This document shows, in pieces, positions 49,651 through 60,222 of a stretch of 64,000 nucleotides of DNA. The notes beneath the pieces are model-generated. The model did no database searches. It was not told where the DNA came from and saw only the letters and a list, made by a program, of their open reading frames with translations. Source of the stretch: Cardiocondyla obscurior (lineage: Eukaryota > Arthropoda > Insecta > Hymenoptera > Formicidae); NCBI RefSeq assembly GCF_019399895.1, contig NC_091882.1:4154001-4218000 (forward strand), in the 5' to 3' direction. Made by a program: the position numbers and the translations under genes. How positions within the stretch are numbered: the stretch's first letter is position 1; each line of letters starts with the position of its first letter.

Positions 49651-50010
49651 AAAATATCTCGCGATCTAGAAGAGCTAGACTAAAATCGTCTTCGGCATTC
49701 GACGCGGGCTTTCGAGCCCTTTAAAACGCTTTTTTGAAAATTATTCTACAACGCCTGTGAACTGAGTTATTAACGATCAAATTTTTTTTAAAAATGTGAA
49801 ATATCTCGCGACCCTGAAGAGCTAGGCTATAGGCTCTTCGGCATTTGACGCGGGCTTCCAAGCCCTTCAAAACGCGTGGTCGATGAGATCCCTACGACGC
49901 CTGTGGACCGAGTTATTAACGATCAAAGTTTTTGCGGAAAATGTAAAATATCTCGCGATTTAAAAGAGATAGACTAAATTTGTTTTCGGCATTCAACGCG
50001 GGATTTCAAG
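49651..50010. repeat. 147-bp satellite array, left part, about 2.4 units
   Basis: ATATCTCGCGA recurs at about 49,653, 49,800 and 49,948. Each unit continues with an AGAGCTAG-like stretch, TTCGGCATT, ACGCGGG and TTCAAAACG motifs, and ends in GAGTTATTAACGATCAAA. The third unit is cut at 50,010 by the Harbinger element and resumes at 59,431. Confidence 0.85.
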
Positions 50011-50911
50011 GGGTCGATCATGAATCTTTTCCCCTAGAAGTGAAAAGTGAAACTAGTGAAGAGTGAAAAATGTTAACCTATAATATAACGAAGTGATATA
50101 ATATCGGGTGCTCAAAAACAAACTAATGATGTACGTGTAAAATCGAGGATAAATAAAGAAAGATGAAATTTATTTCCAACGTGCAATTAATAAAAGATAA
50201 AGTAAAAGGTAAAAAAAAAGGTAAAATATAAAAATAAAATATATTTTAAACTTTCAACTTAATAAATTATGTACTAACATTTAATTTTTCTTTTTTAGAC
50301 GAACTGAACTATCCGTTGACGACTTAGAGACTGAACTTGAAAGAGAAAAACGATGGAGGAGTGTCTATATGATTTTAATTTTTTATTAAATTTTTATTTT
50401 TTTAAGAAACATGGAAAGTTATAAAACCAGACTATGTAGCTTCATGGACTTTGTTTGTGCATTCTTTGTTTTAGTTTTTAATTTTATAAATGTAAATGTA
50501 TTTATTTTCTGACGTTTATAAAAATAAAAATACGTTTATAAAAATAAAACTTTATAATAAATATTAAATTGAAACTTTTAATTTGGTTTAAATATTTTTT
50601 TATATTTTTTTTTTTTTTTATATTTTTTTATTTTTTTAATATTTTTTTACTATTAATAAGCGTTGGAGCTGTAATAGCCTGTATTACGTTCACCATGATT
50701 GGACCACTTTGCAAAAGGTAATTATACATATAGAGTCAATATTTTTGTAACAAAGTATAATTTTATTATTTCTATTTAATTAGTAATAAATAATAATAAT
50801 TAGTATAATTAATATAATAATAATTAGTAATAAATAATAAATAATATTTCAAATATTAAAAATTAGTGAATATGCAGTGGTGCTTTTGTTTTTAAGTTTT
50901 GTTTTAAATAT

Positions 50912-53900
50912 ATGAAAGTAAAAGTGACTAATATATTTTACGTGTTATTCGCTATGGCAGCTGCATTATTTATTATCATTAATGAAAATAATAATAATAA
51001 TAATAATGAAAATAATAATGTTAATGTACGTGTAACTCGCAGAATGTTACGGGATACACAAAATCCATTTGATATCCCTGAAAATCTTTTTATACATTTA
51101 TATAGGTAATACAAACTTATATATTAAGACACAAACTTATTATTCTAAACAAAATTATATTTACAGATTAACACGAGAAGCTGCTAGACAATTGTGTGAA
51201 GATTTATTGCCCTATATTCCTTCTGGAACAAGAGCAACAGCAATTCCTCCTCATTGTAAAGTATGTATATATTGTAATTGATATAAATATTTATAATTAT
51301 TAAATATGTTATATATATTATCTATAAATTTTTTTTTTCTTTTTACAGATTTTTGCTTGTTTGAATTTTTTTGCTTCTGGATCATATCAGCGTCGCGTGG
51401 GCCAAGACTTTCTGTCGAGTATGTGTCAAGCTTCGGTATCTGGAGCTATTCACAGCGTTGTCGAAGCACTAAATAATATTATGAATCGTTGGATAAAGTT
51501 TCCGACTGATTATTTTGATATCAAACACGTTAAACAACAGTAAGTTTGTAATAAACTAAAGATAATAGTATAGCTTTATTTATTATATAATATAACTTTT
51601 ATTATGTTTACAATAATTACATTTTAGATTTTTGATTCACTGCAATTTTCCTGGAGTAATTGGCGCGGTGGATGGTACACACATCGCAATATTTCCGCCA
51701 AATAAAGAAAGGGAGCATTTGTACATTAATCGTAAATTGTTCCACTCATTAAATGTTATGCTGGTCAGTATAATTAGTAAAAAGCACAAGCAATTTAATT
51801 AGTAATTCAATTAATTTATGTATTACATTTATGTATTACTTTTTTTTTTAGATAAGTGACTACAATGGAAAGATACTTGCAGTGAACAGTTCTCATGGAG
51901 GAAGAACTCATGACTCACGAGTGTGGAACGCCTCCATAATTTCAACACATTTACGACAACAATATTTAAATGGACAACAAAATTGTTGGTTATTAGGTAT
52001 AACAAACATATTTTTAACATTAATATTACCTTATACATATATAATTTATAAATTAAATATTATTTTATGTATGTTATATTTTAAAGGAGATTCAGGATAT
52101 CCTTTGTTGCCGTATTTGATGACACCGAAATTGAGACAAATTCCCGGAACACCTTCTGCTCGATATACAGAGGCTCATGTAGCAGCACGTTGTAGCATAG
52201 AAAGAGCAATTGGAATGCTAAAAGGACGGTGGAGGTGTTTAAGAAAAGAAAGGGGTCTACACTATTCGCCTGAATTTGCTGGTAAAATTTATATTAATAT
52301 ATACAATCGCTCGCATATGTGTAAATGTTTTTTAATCTATATATATAAGGTGTTTATTTCTCCTCAGAGGTACACCGGGACTTTCACTTCCCCAATTTTC
52401 TGTTTACAATTTCATAAAATATATTTTCAAACTTCATTCTTATCTCTAGACTATTTCTACTTTTATAATCTTCTTTCTTCTCACAGCCGTTTCCTGAAAG
52501 TAAAAACTTATATCTACGCCTTTTTCCTATTCTATTGCCTACGCGTCGAGAGAGAGAGAGATCACACTTCCATTCATACTTTACATTGTTTTGCCTTAAT
52601 TTTACCTTAAATTCTATCTTTGGACCCCCGCTTCCGACGCTTTTTCTTTCATACTTTCAGTCACTCCTATTTTTTTCCCTTGTTCTTTCCAAATTTTCCA
52701 ACCAATCTATCCCCCTTCCTTCCCCTCCCAGAATTTCCTCCACCATTTCCTCCCAACTAATCTCGTTTCCCCAATCTATACACTCCTCCCATATATGTTC
52801 CCACGTTTCTTCCTTCTCCAAACATATTCTACATTTTCTTTTCTCCTCTTCCTCCCAATATTTATTTCCTCTCATTTCCTCCCCTAATCTAAATTTTGCC
52901 ATTCTTTGCCATTTTTCTTCTTTCCATCCCAATTTCAAATATCCTGGTATTCCTTCCTCTTTCACTTTTTTATAATACTTATTAAATCTTGACTCTCTTA
53001 TTTTTTTCCATCTTTCCTCTCTTTGCCATTCTTTATCCTTTTTCACCAAATATTCCCCCCTTATTTCCCCTCTTTCTCTTAAATCTTCCACCTCTTTTCC
53101 CGACCACCCAAAATTTTCAAAAAATTCCTCTCTTTCTTTTTCCCATTTTCCCTTGCTTCTTCCCTCCCTTGCTCTTTCCTTCATTTCTTCCCAGCACCAT
53201 TTTGCTAAAACACCTCCTTTCCCTTCTTCTAACCTTTTTTCATATTTCCATGCTCTCATCCCTGCTCTACCTTTCAATTTATCCCTCTGTAGTTCTTCTC
53301 TCACCATATATCCTGGTACATATCTTCTTACTCCCAGTACCCATCTCAGGTATTTTTCCTGTAATATCTCCACCTCTTCTCTTTCCTTCCATCCCCATAT
53401 TTCCACGCCGTAATTAATAACCGACCATACCAGTTTATCAAATAGCCATATTCTTTTACTCCAATCTTTTCCGAATTTTCTTTTACCTATACTCCACACC
53501 TGCCCCATTATTCTTGCCGCTCTTCTTACTCTGTCCTTTACATGCTCTTTCTGCTCTCCATTTCTCATAATTGTATATCCCAAATACTTGAAACTTTTTA
53601 CTTCCTCTATTTCTTCCCCTTTCCATACCCATTTAGTTTTTTTCCATCTTCCTCCCCCCTTTCTACACCTCATTATCTTTGTTTTCTTTACATTCACTTC
53701 CAATCCCTTTTCCTTTACATATTCTTCCATACTTTTAATCATTCCTTTCATGCCTGCCTCATTTTCTGCCAGTAGCGCAATGTCATCCGCATACGCCAGT
53801 GAGTAAACTCTCCTGTCTTTTATTCTTATACCCCCCCATCCTCCTTTTTCTAATTCTTCATCTATGTCTGCCAACAAGAGCGTGAACAAGCTAGGACTAA

Positions 53901-56900
53901 GCGGACAACCCTGTCTTACTCCTTTTGTTGTCCAGAAACTTTTCCCCTCTTTATCCTTCACCTTTACTTTATTCACCGTTTCCTCTAATATTTCTTCACA
54001 CCTTCTTATCAATCCCTCCCTTACCCCTCTTTTCTTCATTGTTTCCACCAATTTTCTCCTGTCTACAGAGTCAAAAGCCGCTTTCATATCTATAAACACA
54101 ATTACCATTTTACCTTCCTTTTCTTCTATCTTCTTATTTAGCAAATAATTTAACACATATATTTGATCCACTGTCCCCATGTCTCTTCTAAAACCGGCTT
54201 GACTCTGCGGTAAAATTTCTTTTTCTTCTATTTCCTTTCTTAGTCTTTCTGCTAACATAGATGCATACACTTTGTACGCAGTCTGTGTCAGCGTTATCCC
54301 TCTATACTCTTCTACTTTTTCCCCTTTTCCTTTTTTAAGCACCGGAACTATCACACCTTCTCTCCATTCCTCCGGCATCCCCTCCCCTCCATACCCTTTT
54401 ACACGTTTCCCATAATTTCTCTTTTACTTCCCCCTCCCCATTTCCATATTTCATTTTCTAACCCATCACTTCCTGCAGCTTTTCCTTTTTCAACTTTCTT
54501 ATTACATTTTCAAATTCTCTCTATTTATATCTTCCTCATTGTCTTCTATTCTCTTTCCTCCTAATTCTTCTCTTACTCTCCATTCCACTCCTCCTAACAT
54601 TTCCTTAAAATATCCGTCCCACTCTTCAATCTTTATTTTTTCCTCCACTTCCTTCCTTTTTTTTCTTCCTTTGTTTACTACTTTCCATACTTCTCCCTCT
54701 GTTCTAATCTTTTCTATTTCTTTCTCCCATCTCACCTTTTCTTGCAATTTTTCTCCTCACATAGTTTTTATACTCTCTTTTCTTCTTTTTGTAATTCTCC
54801 TCACTCCCTTCCCCTTCCTCCAATTTAACATTTCTTCTTTTACTTCACCTTTTTTCTTTTTGCAATCTTCATTCCACCATCTTTCTTTTGGTTTTTCCCC
54901 TCCTCTTTTTCATTTCCTTTTTAACTACTTTCTTTGTTTTCTCCAGTTCCTTACTAAAACTTCTCCAATTTTCCTCCGTATTGTTTTCTTTCTCTCTTTT
55001 TTCTTTATATTTTTCCCTGAACATTTTCCTCTTCTTCTCACCCCAAGCCAGTCTCGTGCTCTTTTTTATACCATATTTGCATCTTCTCCTCTTTTCTCCC
55101 TCCCTTTTGATCGTCACTATTAACGGTAAGTGGTCTGAGTCCACTTCTTCCCCCACCTTCATTTCTACTATTTCTCCTTTTGATTCCACATTACTGATCA
55201 CATAATCTATTACTGTTTTTCCTCTTCCCCCTACATATGTCCATTCACCCTCTTCATCTCCTCTTGTACAACCATTAACTATTCCCCATCCTGCTTCTTC
55301 CAGAACTTTACAGAATTTTTTTCTTTTCCTGTAATTTTTTATCTTTTGTTCTCCTTTTTCTCTCTTCCTTGTCTTCTTCTTCTTTTTCTTCATCCCATAG
55401 CCCGCCCTCTTCTCCCGTCCTCACATTAAAGTCTCCTCCTATCAGATATCTCGTTCCTTCCTCTTTTTCATCCATCCAGATTCTCATGTTCTCTGTTATG
55501 TCTTCTAAATCCTCATTTACGTATACCCCTGCTATTTTCCACCATACCTTTCCACTTTTTATCTTTATTCCTATCATTCCTTTTCTATCTTTAAATTCCA
55601 ATTCTTCTTCTCCTTCCAATTCCTCCCTCCATCCCATCACCATTCCCCCCATTGCCCTCCCCTTCTTATTTTTCTTTTCTGCCCCCTTATTTATCCATTT
55701 ATAGCCCTTTGGCAATTTACTTCTTATCCCCTTCCATTTTTTTCTTCCAACCAAGTTTCACACATATATATCACCTCCCATTTTTCCATGTTCTTCCAAA
55801 AATCTTCATCCTTGTTTTCTATTCCTGCCACATTCCAAAACACTATTCTCACGTTTCTGTCTTTTACCTCCGCCTTTTCCTTTCCTTTCTCCTTTTTCTC
55901 CCTTTCTTTTTCTTTTTGTCTTTTATCTTTCCTTTTTCTATTTTTTTCTTCATCCTTTTCTTTTTCTCCTTCCTCCTCTTTTCTCTCCACTCTTCCCAGC
56001 TCATTTCGTTCTCTTCTTCCGCCTCTTTTTAAAAACTTGCATTTAATCTGTCTGCTATCACCTTCTTTCTTTTATTCCCTTCTTTTTCAAATTCTTTCGC
56101 ACCATCCCATTTTCTCAATTCTTCCTTCAAGTCATCCCATATCCACATTTCTTTATTTACCCATATCTTTTTGTACCCTATTTTTACCTGTTTTCCTTCT
56201 CTTTTCAATTTATCCGCTTCTCTCTTTATAAGCCATTCCACTTTCCTTTCGTATTCTGTCAGATCGTCTCCTATCCATTCCGTCCTGTCCTTTAATTTTC
56301 CCTTACATCTTAATATTTCCAATTTTTCTTTGAAACTTTCCATCTTTACCCACACCATACCATAACCTCCTTTATTTACTCCTCCTATCTTATTTACATC
56401 CTCTATCTTTGCTTTCACTCCTGTTGCTTCTATTATTTCTCCCACTTGTTCTTTCAGCGCCTTTTTTCCTCACTTTTTATCTTTATACCTCTTATTATTA
56501 AATTGTTTTTCCTCCATTCTTTCTTTTCTCTTTCTTTTGCCATTTCCAGCATTCTCGTTCTTTCTTCTAGACTCAAAACCTTTCCCTGTATTTCTTCTGG
56601 TATTTCCAGTTTACCTCCCTCATATTTTTTTTCCTTTATTCTTTTTTCCATCTCGTCCATTCTTTTCTCTAAGTCTATCTTCTCTTTTTTCCATATTATC
56701 TTCAATTCTTCTATTTCCTTTCTTATTTGTACCTTTATTTCCCTTACTTCCTCCATCTGCGCTTGAATCCTTGCAAATCCACTTCTCATTTCCTTTATTA
56801 CCTCTTCAAAACCTTCCTTGCTTATTCCCCCTTCACCTCCCTCTCCTGTTGCTTTCACCGGTGATCTGTACACTTTCACACTTTTCCTAAATCCTTCCAA

Positions 56901-57696
56901 GCCCTCTATTTCGCTTTTTTCTTCCTGCCTTTCCTTCCTTTTCTCTCCTTGCTTCCACGCTTCCAGAATTGGCATACTGTTAGCCCTTTCTCTTTTTAAC
57001 ATCTCTACCTTTGCAGGCCTTCCCATTTTCTTTTTTGTTTTCTCTTCTCCTTTTTCCTCTTTTCTTTCCTCATTTCCACTCTCCACATTTCCTTTTTCCT
57101 GTTCGCTCATTTTTCAATTTTCCTTATCTCTTTTCCCTTTGTCTTTTATACCTCTACCTCTCTCCTTTACCCCCTTGCCTTCCTCTTTTCCTTTGTCTTA
57201 CCCTCGGTTTTTTCCCGTCACCGCCAACCTAACCTCAAAATGAACTCCTCTTTTTACCTTCCCCGATTTTTCCTTTTATTCTTACCTTTGCTCTTTCCCT
57301 TCACTTGCCCTCCTTAAAAACCCTTCCCTTTTTCCCTCAGACCAACCCTTTACCTCTGAAAAACTATTTTACTCCCCCGAAACCTTTTTCTACAAGCACT
57401 CGCTCAGACACACAACCGTTCGCGCTGCTGTCGGAAACGAAAGTCCTAAATGTTTTTTAATCTTTATACCTTATTTTTAATTTTTTAACTTTGTAATTAT
57501 AATAATTTCAGCTCTTATTGTCAATGCGTGTTGTGTAGTGCAGAATGTAGCAAAATTTTTCAATGTGCACCAACCGGAAATATATTTAGATGAAATGGAC
57601 AGAGAAGAAGCAAATAATGCAATAGCGGACGATAGAGATTTAATTAATAATGGAAACGTAGTCCGAGAACATATTATAAACACGTATTTTAATTGA
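50912..57696 (+). CDS. Harbinger (HARBI1-like) DDE transposase, open in all seven exons
   Basis: This is the nuclease of the PIF/Harbinger superfamily, which cuts and joins element ends. Exons are 50912-51105, 51167-51260, 51349-51539, 51628-51763, 51852-51996, 52087-52281 and 57512-57696 (379 aa, every junction in phase). Residues: N-terminal variable part with an Asn-rich run, a helix-turn-helix-like segment (about 95-160), then the catalytic domain. D175 lies in GVIGAVDGTHIAI, D226 in SHGGRTHDSRVW and E292 in RCSIERAIGMLKGRWRCL, so the DDE triad is intact. The last intron is about 5.2 kb because a LINE was inserted 41 bp into it; donor GCTG|GTAAAA and acceptor ATTTCAG are kept. The gene converges on the Myb-like gene, 110 bp between stops. 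Whether splicing still crosses the LINE cannot be judged. Confidence 0.9.
52657..54378 (-). CDS. Reverse transcriptase part of LINE ORF2
   Basis: An uninterrupted 573-codon frame. RT motifs in order: EEYRGITLTQTAYKVYA, SQAGFRRDMGTVDQIYVL, VFIDMKAAFDSVDR, a GVRQGCPLSPSLF block, the catalytic YADDIALLA, and FKYLGYTI. The C-terminal part has long Lys/Glu/Arg-rich helices and a zinc knuckle C-R-I-C-x7-W-E-H-x4-C (KCRICLEKEETWEHIWEEC). The frame is shifted relative to the upstream endonuclease part, so this fragment is not an intact ORF2. The ATG at its start is probably internal to the original ORF. Confidence 0.9.
   Translation of the reverse strand: MPEEWREGVIVPVLKKGKGEKVEEYRGITLTQTAYKVYASMLAERLRKEIEEKEILPQSQAGFRRDMGTVDQIYVLNYLLNKKIEEKEGKMVIVFIDMKAAFDSVDRRKLVETMKKRGVREGLIRRCEEILEETVNKVKVKDKEGKSFWTTKGVRQGCPLSPSLFTLLLADIDEELEKGGWGGIRIKDRRVYSLAYADDIALLAENEAGMKGMIKSMEEYVKEKGLEVNVKKTKIMRCRKGGGRWKKTKWVWKGEEIEEVKSFKYLGYTIMRNGEQKEHVKDRVRRAARIMGQVWSIGKRKFGKDWSKRIWLFDKLVWSVINYGVEIWGWKEREEVEILQEKYLRWVLGVRRYVPGYMVREELQRDKLKGRAGMRAWKYEKRLEEGKGGVLAKWCWEEMKERAREGRSKGKWEKEREEFFENFGWSGKEVEDLRERGEIRGEYLVKKDKEWQREERWKKIRESRFNKYYKKVKEEGIPGYLKLGWKEEKWQRMAKFRLGEEMRGNKYWEEEEKRKCRICLEKEETWEHIWEECIDWGNEISWEEMVEEILGGEGRGIDWLENLERTREKNRSD
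54869..55990 (-). pseudogene. Frameshifted endonuclease part of LINE ORF2
   Basis: Three overlapping frames carry successive parts of an exonuclease-endonuclease-phosphatase (APE-like) domain: VRIVFWNVAGIENKDEDFW and CETWLEE (55,724-55,990), YLIGGDFNVRTGEEGG (55,308-55,754) and a DYVISNVESKGE to VDSDHLPLIVTI block (54,869-55,393). Frame changes fall near 55,745 and between 55,310 and 55,390. The catalytic Asp-Phe-Asn and Ser-Asp-His motifs are visible. A further stretch, 54,502-54,747, belongs to the linker before the reverse transcriptase. Confidence 0.85.
56029..57110 (-). pseudogene. Frameshifted LINE ORF1
   Basis: The first frame (56,454-57,110; 218 codons) begins MSEQEKGNVES and contains a long Glu/Lys coiled coil ending EWRKNNLIIRGIK. 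A second frame (56,029-56,445) continues with a nucleic-acid-binding region (GMVWVKMESFKEKLEILR, TEYERKVEWLIKREADKLKR). The break lies at about 56,445-56,460. The NNLIIRGIK motif and coiled coil resemble the RRM-containing ORF1 proteins of many LINEs. Confidence 0.8.
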
Positions 57697-57806
57697 AGAT
57701 AAAACTTATTTAAATTAAACTTTATTTAGATTTATTTAACAACAAATTAAAACTATGTAACGAATTAAACAATTAAACAATTGAACAAATTAAAACTATG
57801 TAACAA

Positions 57807-58660
57807 TTATTTTGACAATTCTAATACATTTCTAATTTTCTGTAGTTCCACCAGAATACCTTTATGAACTTCTAATATTTCTTTTTGAACGGCAACTTCC
57901 TCTTTTTTTAATTTTAATTTTCTTTCTTGAAAATTTAATAATTTTTCTGTTGCCGTCTGCATTGTTGTTTGTTCTGAAATATAAAATTAGTTATTTAAAT
58001 TTATTAATTTTATACATATATGTGTGTGTGTACATTATCTCATGTTAATATTTAACATACCTGTACATATATTTTCTGCAGTTATACGTTCAACATTGCT
58101 TGTGGAAGGTCCATCGTAAATGTTATTTTCTTCTAATTATTTATTATTTATTATTTATTATTTATTTGTTTTTAATTATTATTATTCTATTTATTATTTA
58201 ATTATTTATACATATATATGTATACACATATGTGTATACACAGGGTGTCCAAAAAACTTACCTTGATTATTATTTGATAAATATATTCCTCCCTCGGGAA
58301 TATTTAATAAGCCTGCGGCTTCGGGAGTTAAAAATTCTAGTAAATTTTCTTCTAAAGAAGAAAAATTAACATTTTTTGGGGAGCCTCCACCCGTTTTCAT
58401 TCCATTATTACGCCTTTTTGTTTCTTTTTTTAAAACATTCATTTTCCAATCCTTCCATGTCTGAAAAAAATATTATAAATTATGTGTATGTACATATATA
58501 TTTATATATATATACATATAAGTAACTATATTATAAATTAAAATTAATTACTTTTATCCATTCCATACTGGATTTTTTAGGTCCGTATACCACTGAATTC
58601 ATAGATGTTGATAATTCTTGTAATAATACTTCCTAAAATTTTATAATTAAATATAATTTA

Positions 58661-58696
<36 letters not shown>

Positions 58697-58827
58697 TCTT
58701 TTTTTTAATATATATTTACCATTTGGTGTTTGCTTTCACCTTTTCGACGTAGCCTTCCTCTGGCTACGTCTGGATGTTGCTTCATCCATTCAAGCAAAAT
58801 TTCTTTTTGTTCCTGCGTTGTATTCAT
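57807..58827 (-). CDS. Harbinger Myb/SANT-like DNA-binding partner protein
   Basis: This is the second protein of Harbinger transposons, which in studied elements binds the ends and helps the transposase enter the nucleus. Minus-strand exons are 58720-58827, 58552-58632, 58262-58460, 58061-58132 and 57807-57973 (208 aa, all junctions in phase). Residues 1-75 form a Myb/SANT-like (zeste-type) trihelix: LLEWMKQHPDVARGRL, WIKTWKDWKMNV. A Gly/Ser linker and a PEAAGLLNIPEGG segment follow, and the last about 55 residues are a Lys/Glu coiled coil (LNFQERKLKLKKEEVAVQKE). It is convergent with the transposase. It could also be called a generic MADF/Myb-like host gene, but its position inside the TIRs argues for the element. 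Confidence 0.85.
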
Positions 58828-59430
58828 TCTACAAATTAATTTTTCATAATTTAATGTATAAATATTATTGTAAAATATTATAAGTGATATAAAATTAATA
58901 TATGTTATATTATTCTTATATATATTATATTATTACATACTATTAATATTATTTTATATTATTTTTTTACTTACTTATTTTGGATGTCCAAACTATGCAA
59001 ACAATTATAATGTTTGACATTTAAATTAAACGCAAGCGCGTTTTTTTGTGCTTAGTGTACAACTAAATAAAATTTAAATCCCTAGAAAAAATTGTATTTA
59101 CATTTCTCACTTTTAACCATCTCGGTTGAGAGTGGAAATTTCTTATGTAAATTTACCTTAATTCTAGAAAAATACGAGAGGATTGGAGTTTACGTGAAAA
59201 ATTACAACCTATAAATTTATCTATTATTTTTTATATTTTATTGCATAAATAATAATATATTATTTTAAAACTATAAATTTAAGTCGGTTGGTGTTAATAC
59301 TTTATTATACATTACATTTTACATGCTACAATAACATTTTTACAATAATAATTCATAAAATATAAATATCACTATTCACTTTTCCTTTTTTCACAGCTCA
59401 CTTTTCACTAAAGATTCATGATCGACCCCC
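58828..59430. other. Right subterminal region of the Harbinger element
   Basis: AT-rich non-coding sequence between the Myb-like gene start and the right terminal inverted repeat. It should hold the Myb-like gene promoter. Near the end there are GTGAAAAGTGA-type motifs on the reverse strand that echo the left subterminal region (50,030-50,060) and may be transposase or Myb binding sites. Confidence 0.6.
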
Positions 59431-59585
59431 AAGTCTTTCAAAACGTTTTAAAAAATATTGACAAAAAATGAAAAAAAAATTTTTTTTAATCTGGCAACGC
59501 AGCATTGTGCTATGACGTCAACAGATGCCCACGTGACTATTCCGAGCTTTCTACCCCCACCAGGGGAAATTTGCGTTACTGGAAA
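59431..59585. repeat. Right remainder of the split 147-bp satellite and flank
   Basis: AAGTCTTTCAAAACG continues the satellite unit interrupted at 50,010. Recognisable satellite sequence fades after about 59,450. The rest is A/T-rich with a short mixed-composition stretch up to the P-like repeat, and contains no gene. Confidence 0.65.
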
Positions 59586-60222
59586 TTGCGTTACTGGAAA
59601 ATATTAATGTTAAAATTCATGGGGTAATAACAGACGGTGCAGCAACAAACAGAAAATTCTGAGACATTATGGGTGTATGCGGCAAAATAAATCACGTAGT
59701 TAATTATTTTAATCATCCAATTAGTAATGAGTGTGTGGTGTATGTGTTCTCAGATACACCACATATTTTGAAAACTATTAGAAACCGATTATACACAACA
59801 TCATTACAGGTAATAATATGGAATACAAAATTGTAATAAACATTGTGTTAGCTCATAAATGAATTAAATGAAATATTTATCTACACCGTTCAAAAGTGTA
59901 AAAATTAAATTTAATTTCTTTATTTTTATTGTCAGCTTAATTCTAATGAAAAATTAATTAAATGGGAATATTTTTGCATATTACAAAATAAAGATGAAAC
60001 AATACCAGCTCGGATGCGAATATGCCCTAAAATTACATATAATCAATTAACGCTTACTCATGCAGCTAAAATGAGAGTTCGTCTAGCTGCTCAAGTGAAA
60101 CAAATTATTTACTATAGCACAATATAGTAATTACCATCTTAATCTTTTAATCATATATTTCATACATTCATTACTTTTACAGGTTTTCAGTAAATCAATG
60201 GCTAATGGTTTGAGATTTTATA
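59586..60222 (+). repeat. 637-bp inverted repeat, plus copy, of a P-like transposase
   Basis: Inverted counterpart of 61,657-62,293; the two copies have equal length and only scattered base differences. It carries two exons of a P/THAP9-like transposase and the start of a third (KSMANGLRF). A 15-bp piece, TTGCGTTACTGGAAA, is present twice at its left edge (59,571 and 59,586). The copy has a TGG to TGA nonsense change at 59,669-59,671 that is absent from the other copy. Confidence 0.9.

Larger units (their letters stand above)
52339..57446 (-). mobile_element. Full-length non-LTR retrotransposon inserted in a transposase intron
   Basis: A 5.1-kb element in minus orientation, flanked by an exact 17-bp duplication TAAATGTTTTTTAATCT at 52,322-52,338 and 57,447-57,463. 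The 5' end starts GGACTTTCGTTTCCGACAG and appears complete. The 3' end has a short TA-rich tail instead of poly-A. It carries ORF1 (coiled coil plus RRM-like region) and ORF2 (apurinic endonuclease, reverse transcriptase, C-terminal CCHC-type knuckle). ORF1 and ORF2 are broken by several frameshifts, so this copy is not autonomous. The coding strand is extremely purine-rich. I place it in the APE-type group (Jockey/I-like breadth) without assigning a clade. Confidence 0.92.
50011..59430. mobile_element. PIF/Harbinger DNA transposon, complete, with nested LINE
   Basis: The left end reads GGGTCGATCATGAATCTTT and the right end is its exact inverse (19 bp), followed on both sides by AGTGAAAAGTGA-like subterminal repeats. 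The flanking triplet AAG is present at 50,008-50,010 and 59,431-59,433, giving a 3-bp target duplication as expected for Harbinger. Removing the element joins two halves of a 147-bp satellite unit. The element encodes a DDE transposase (plus) and a Myb/SANT-like protein (minus), the standard two-gene set. Excluding the 5.1-kb retrotransposon inserted in it, the element is about 4.3 kb. Confidence 0.9.

Noticed and set aside
50162..50335. Short spliceable frame (MKFISNVQLIKDK) near the left end of the Harbinger element
   Set aside because: Only about 24 codons with a plausible intron, no resemblance to a known product, and no counterpart in Harbinger elements.
52535..57243. Many plus-strand frames rich in Ser, Phe, Leu and Pro over the LINE
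   Set aside because: They are the antisense of the purine-rich retrotransposon ORFs.
58238..58262. CAGGGTGTCC sequence resembling the terminal repeat of the 4301-4669 MITE
   Set aside because: Only one end is present and no inverted partner was found; it overlaps the donor region of a Myb-like gene intron and is probably chance or a tiny remnant.
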